Origin: an uncultured Oscillibacter sp.
GTDB taxonomy: Bacteria; Bacillota; Clostridia; Oscillospirales; Oscillospiraceae
Length of the DNA: 5,951 bases
Assembly (NCBI RefSeq): GCF_900546705.1
Contig: NZ_URDP01000062.1
Span: 1-5,951 of the forward strand
Direction: 5' to 3'
Both the position numbers and the translations under genes were made by a program. The notes under the pieces are model-generated. The model was not told the origin of the DNA. It made no database searches and saw only the letters and a program-made list of their open reading frames with translations. Positions 5,924 to 5,951 of this stretch are shown piece by piece. Numbering within the stretch: position 1 is the first letter of the stretch; each line of letters begins with the position of its first letter.

Positions 5924-5951
5924 TTGACAGTACACACAAGATGTGGTAACA
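5924..5951 (+). promoter_or_regulatory. Rightward promoter P2, cut by window end
   Basis: Consensus TTGACA (5924-5929), 17 bp, then TAACA (5947-5951), the sixth base of the -10 falling outside. TGG precedes it as in P1. The transcribed unit lies beyond the window. Confidence 0.6.

Larger units (their letters stand above)
5831..5929. repeat. Duplicated promoter unit, 83-bp offset
   Basis: AAAAAAGTAGTTGACA (5831-5846) recurs as AAAAAAGTACTTGACA (5914-5929) with one mismatch, and TGGTAA recurs at the same offset (5861-5866 and 5944-5949). Everything between the two blocks is different, so only the promoter parts are conserved. Confidence 0.8.

Noticed and set aside
5911..5949. 12-codon open frame with ATG after GAGAGGAA
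   Set aside because: It consists of the P2 promoter itself, the RBS-like bases are too close to the ATG, and nothing supports translation.

Overview
The window comes from a high-GC, low-copy-repeat bacterial chromosome. Protein style (GuaA, a Bacillus-type Xpt, an Mrp/NBP35 ATPase and a YhaN-like ATPase), strong AGGAGG ribosome binding sites, a TTG start and TGG-TAA type promoters all suggest a GC-rich Clostridia member, most likely of the Oscillospiraceae-type gut lineages. That assignment is inference; there is no rRNA gene in the window to test it.

Layout: four genes, all on the minus strand, so they are transcribed from right to left. In transcription order they are a 745-residue SMC/YhaN-like ATPase (3440-5677), an Mrp/NBP35-family Fe-S carrier ATPase (2560-3381), xanthine phosphoribosyltransferase xpt (1782-2360) and GMP synthase guaA (134-1675). 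Recognisable promoters precede the ATPase, mrp and xpt. No convincing promoter was found directly before guaA, so it is probably read through from xpt. A strong hairpin closes the mrp unit. The xpt-guaA pair is a coherent purine salvage module: Xpt turns xanthine plus PRPP into XMP, and GuaA turns XMP into GMP.

Left end (1-133): an AT-richer stretch (about 38% GC by hand count) with a perfect 12-bp hairpin terminator pointing right and two GTTGCCA repeats one helical turn apart. It abuts the 3' end of guaA, a known integration hotspot, so it may be the edge of an integrated element whose body lies outside the window.

Right end (5678-5951): no gene. It holds the leftward promoter of the ATPase gene and at least two rightward tandem promoters with identical geometry, 83 bp apart. 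These look like the promoter region of a strongly expressed rightward unit, possibly an rRNA operon, beginning just beyond the window.

No new defence system, CRISPR array, transposase or toxin-antitoxin pair was seen. The most interesting points are the possible guaA attachment junction, the orphan membrane-anchored YhaN-like ATPase, and the tandem promoter array.
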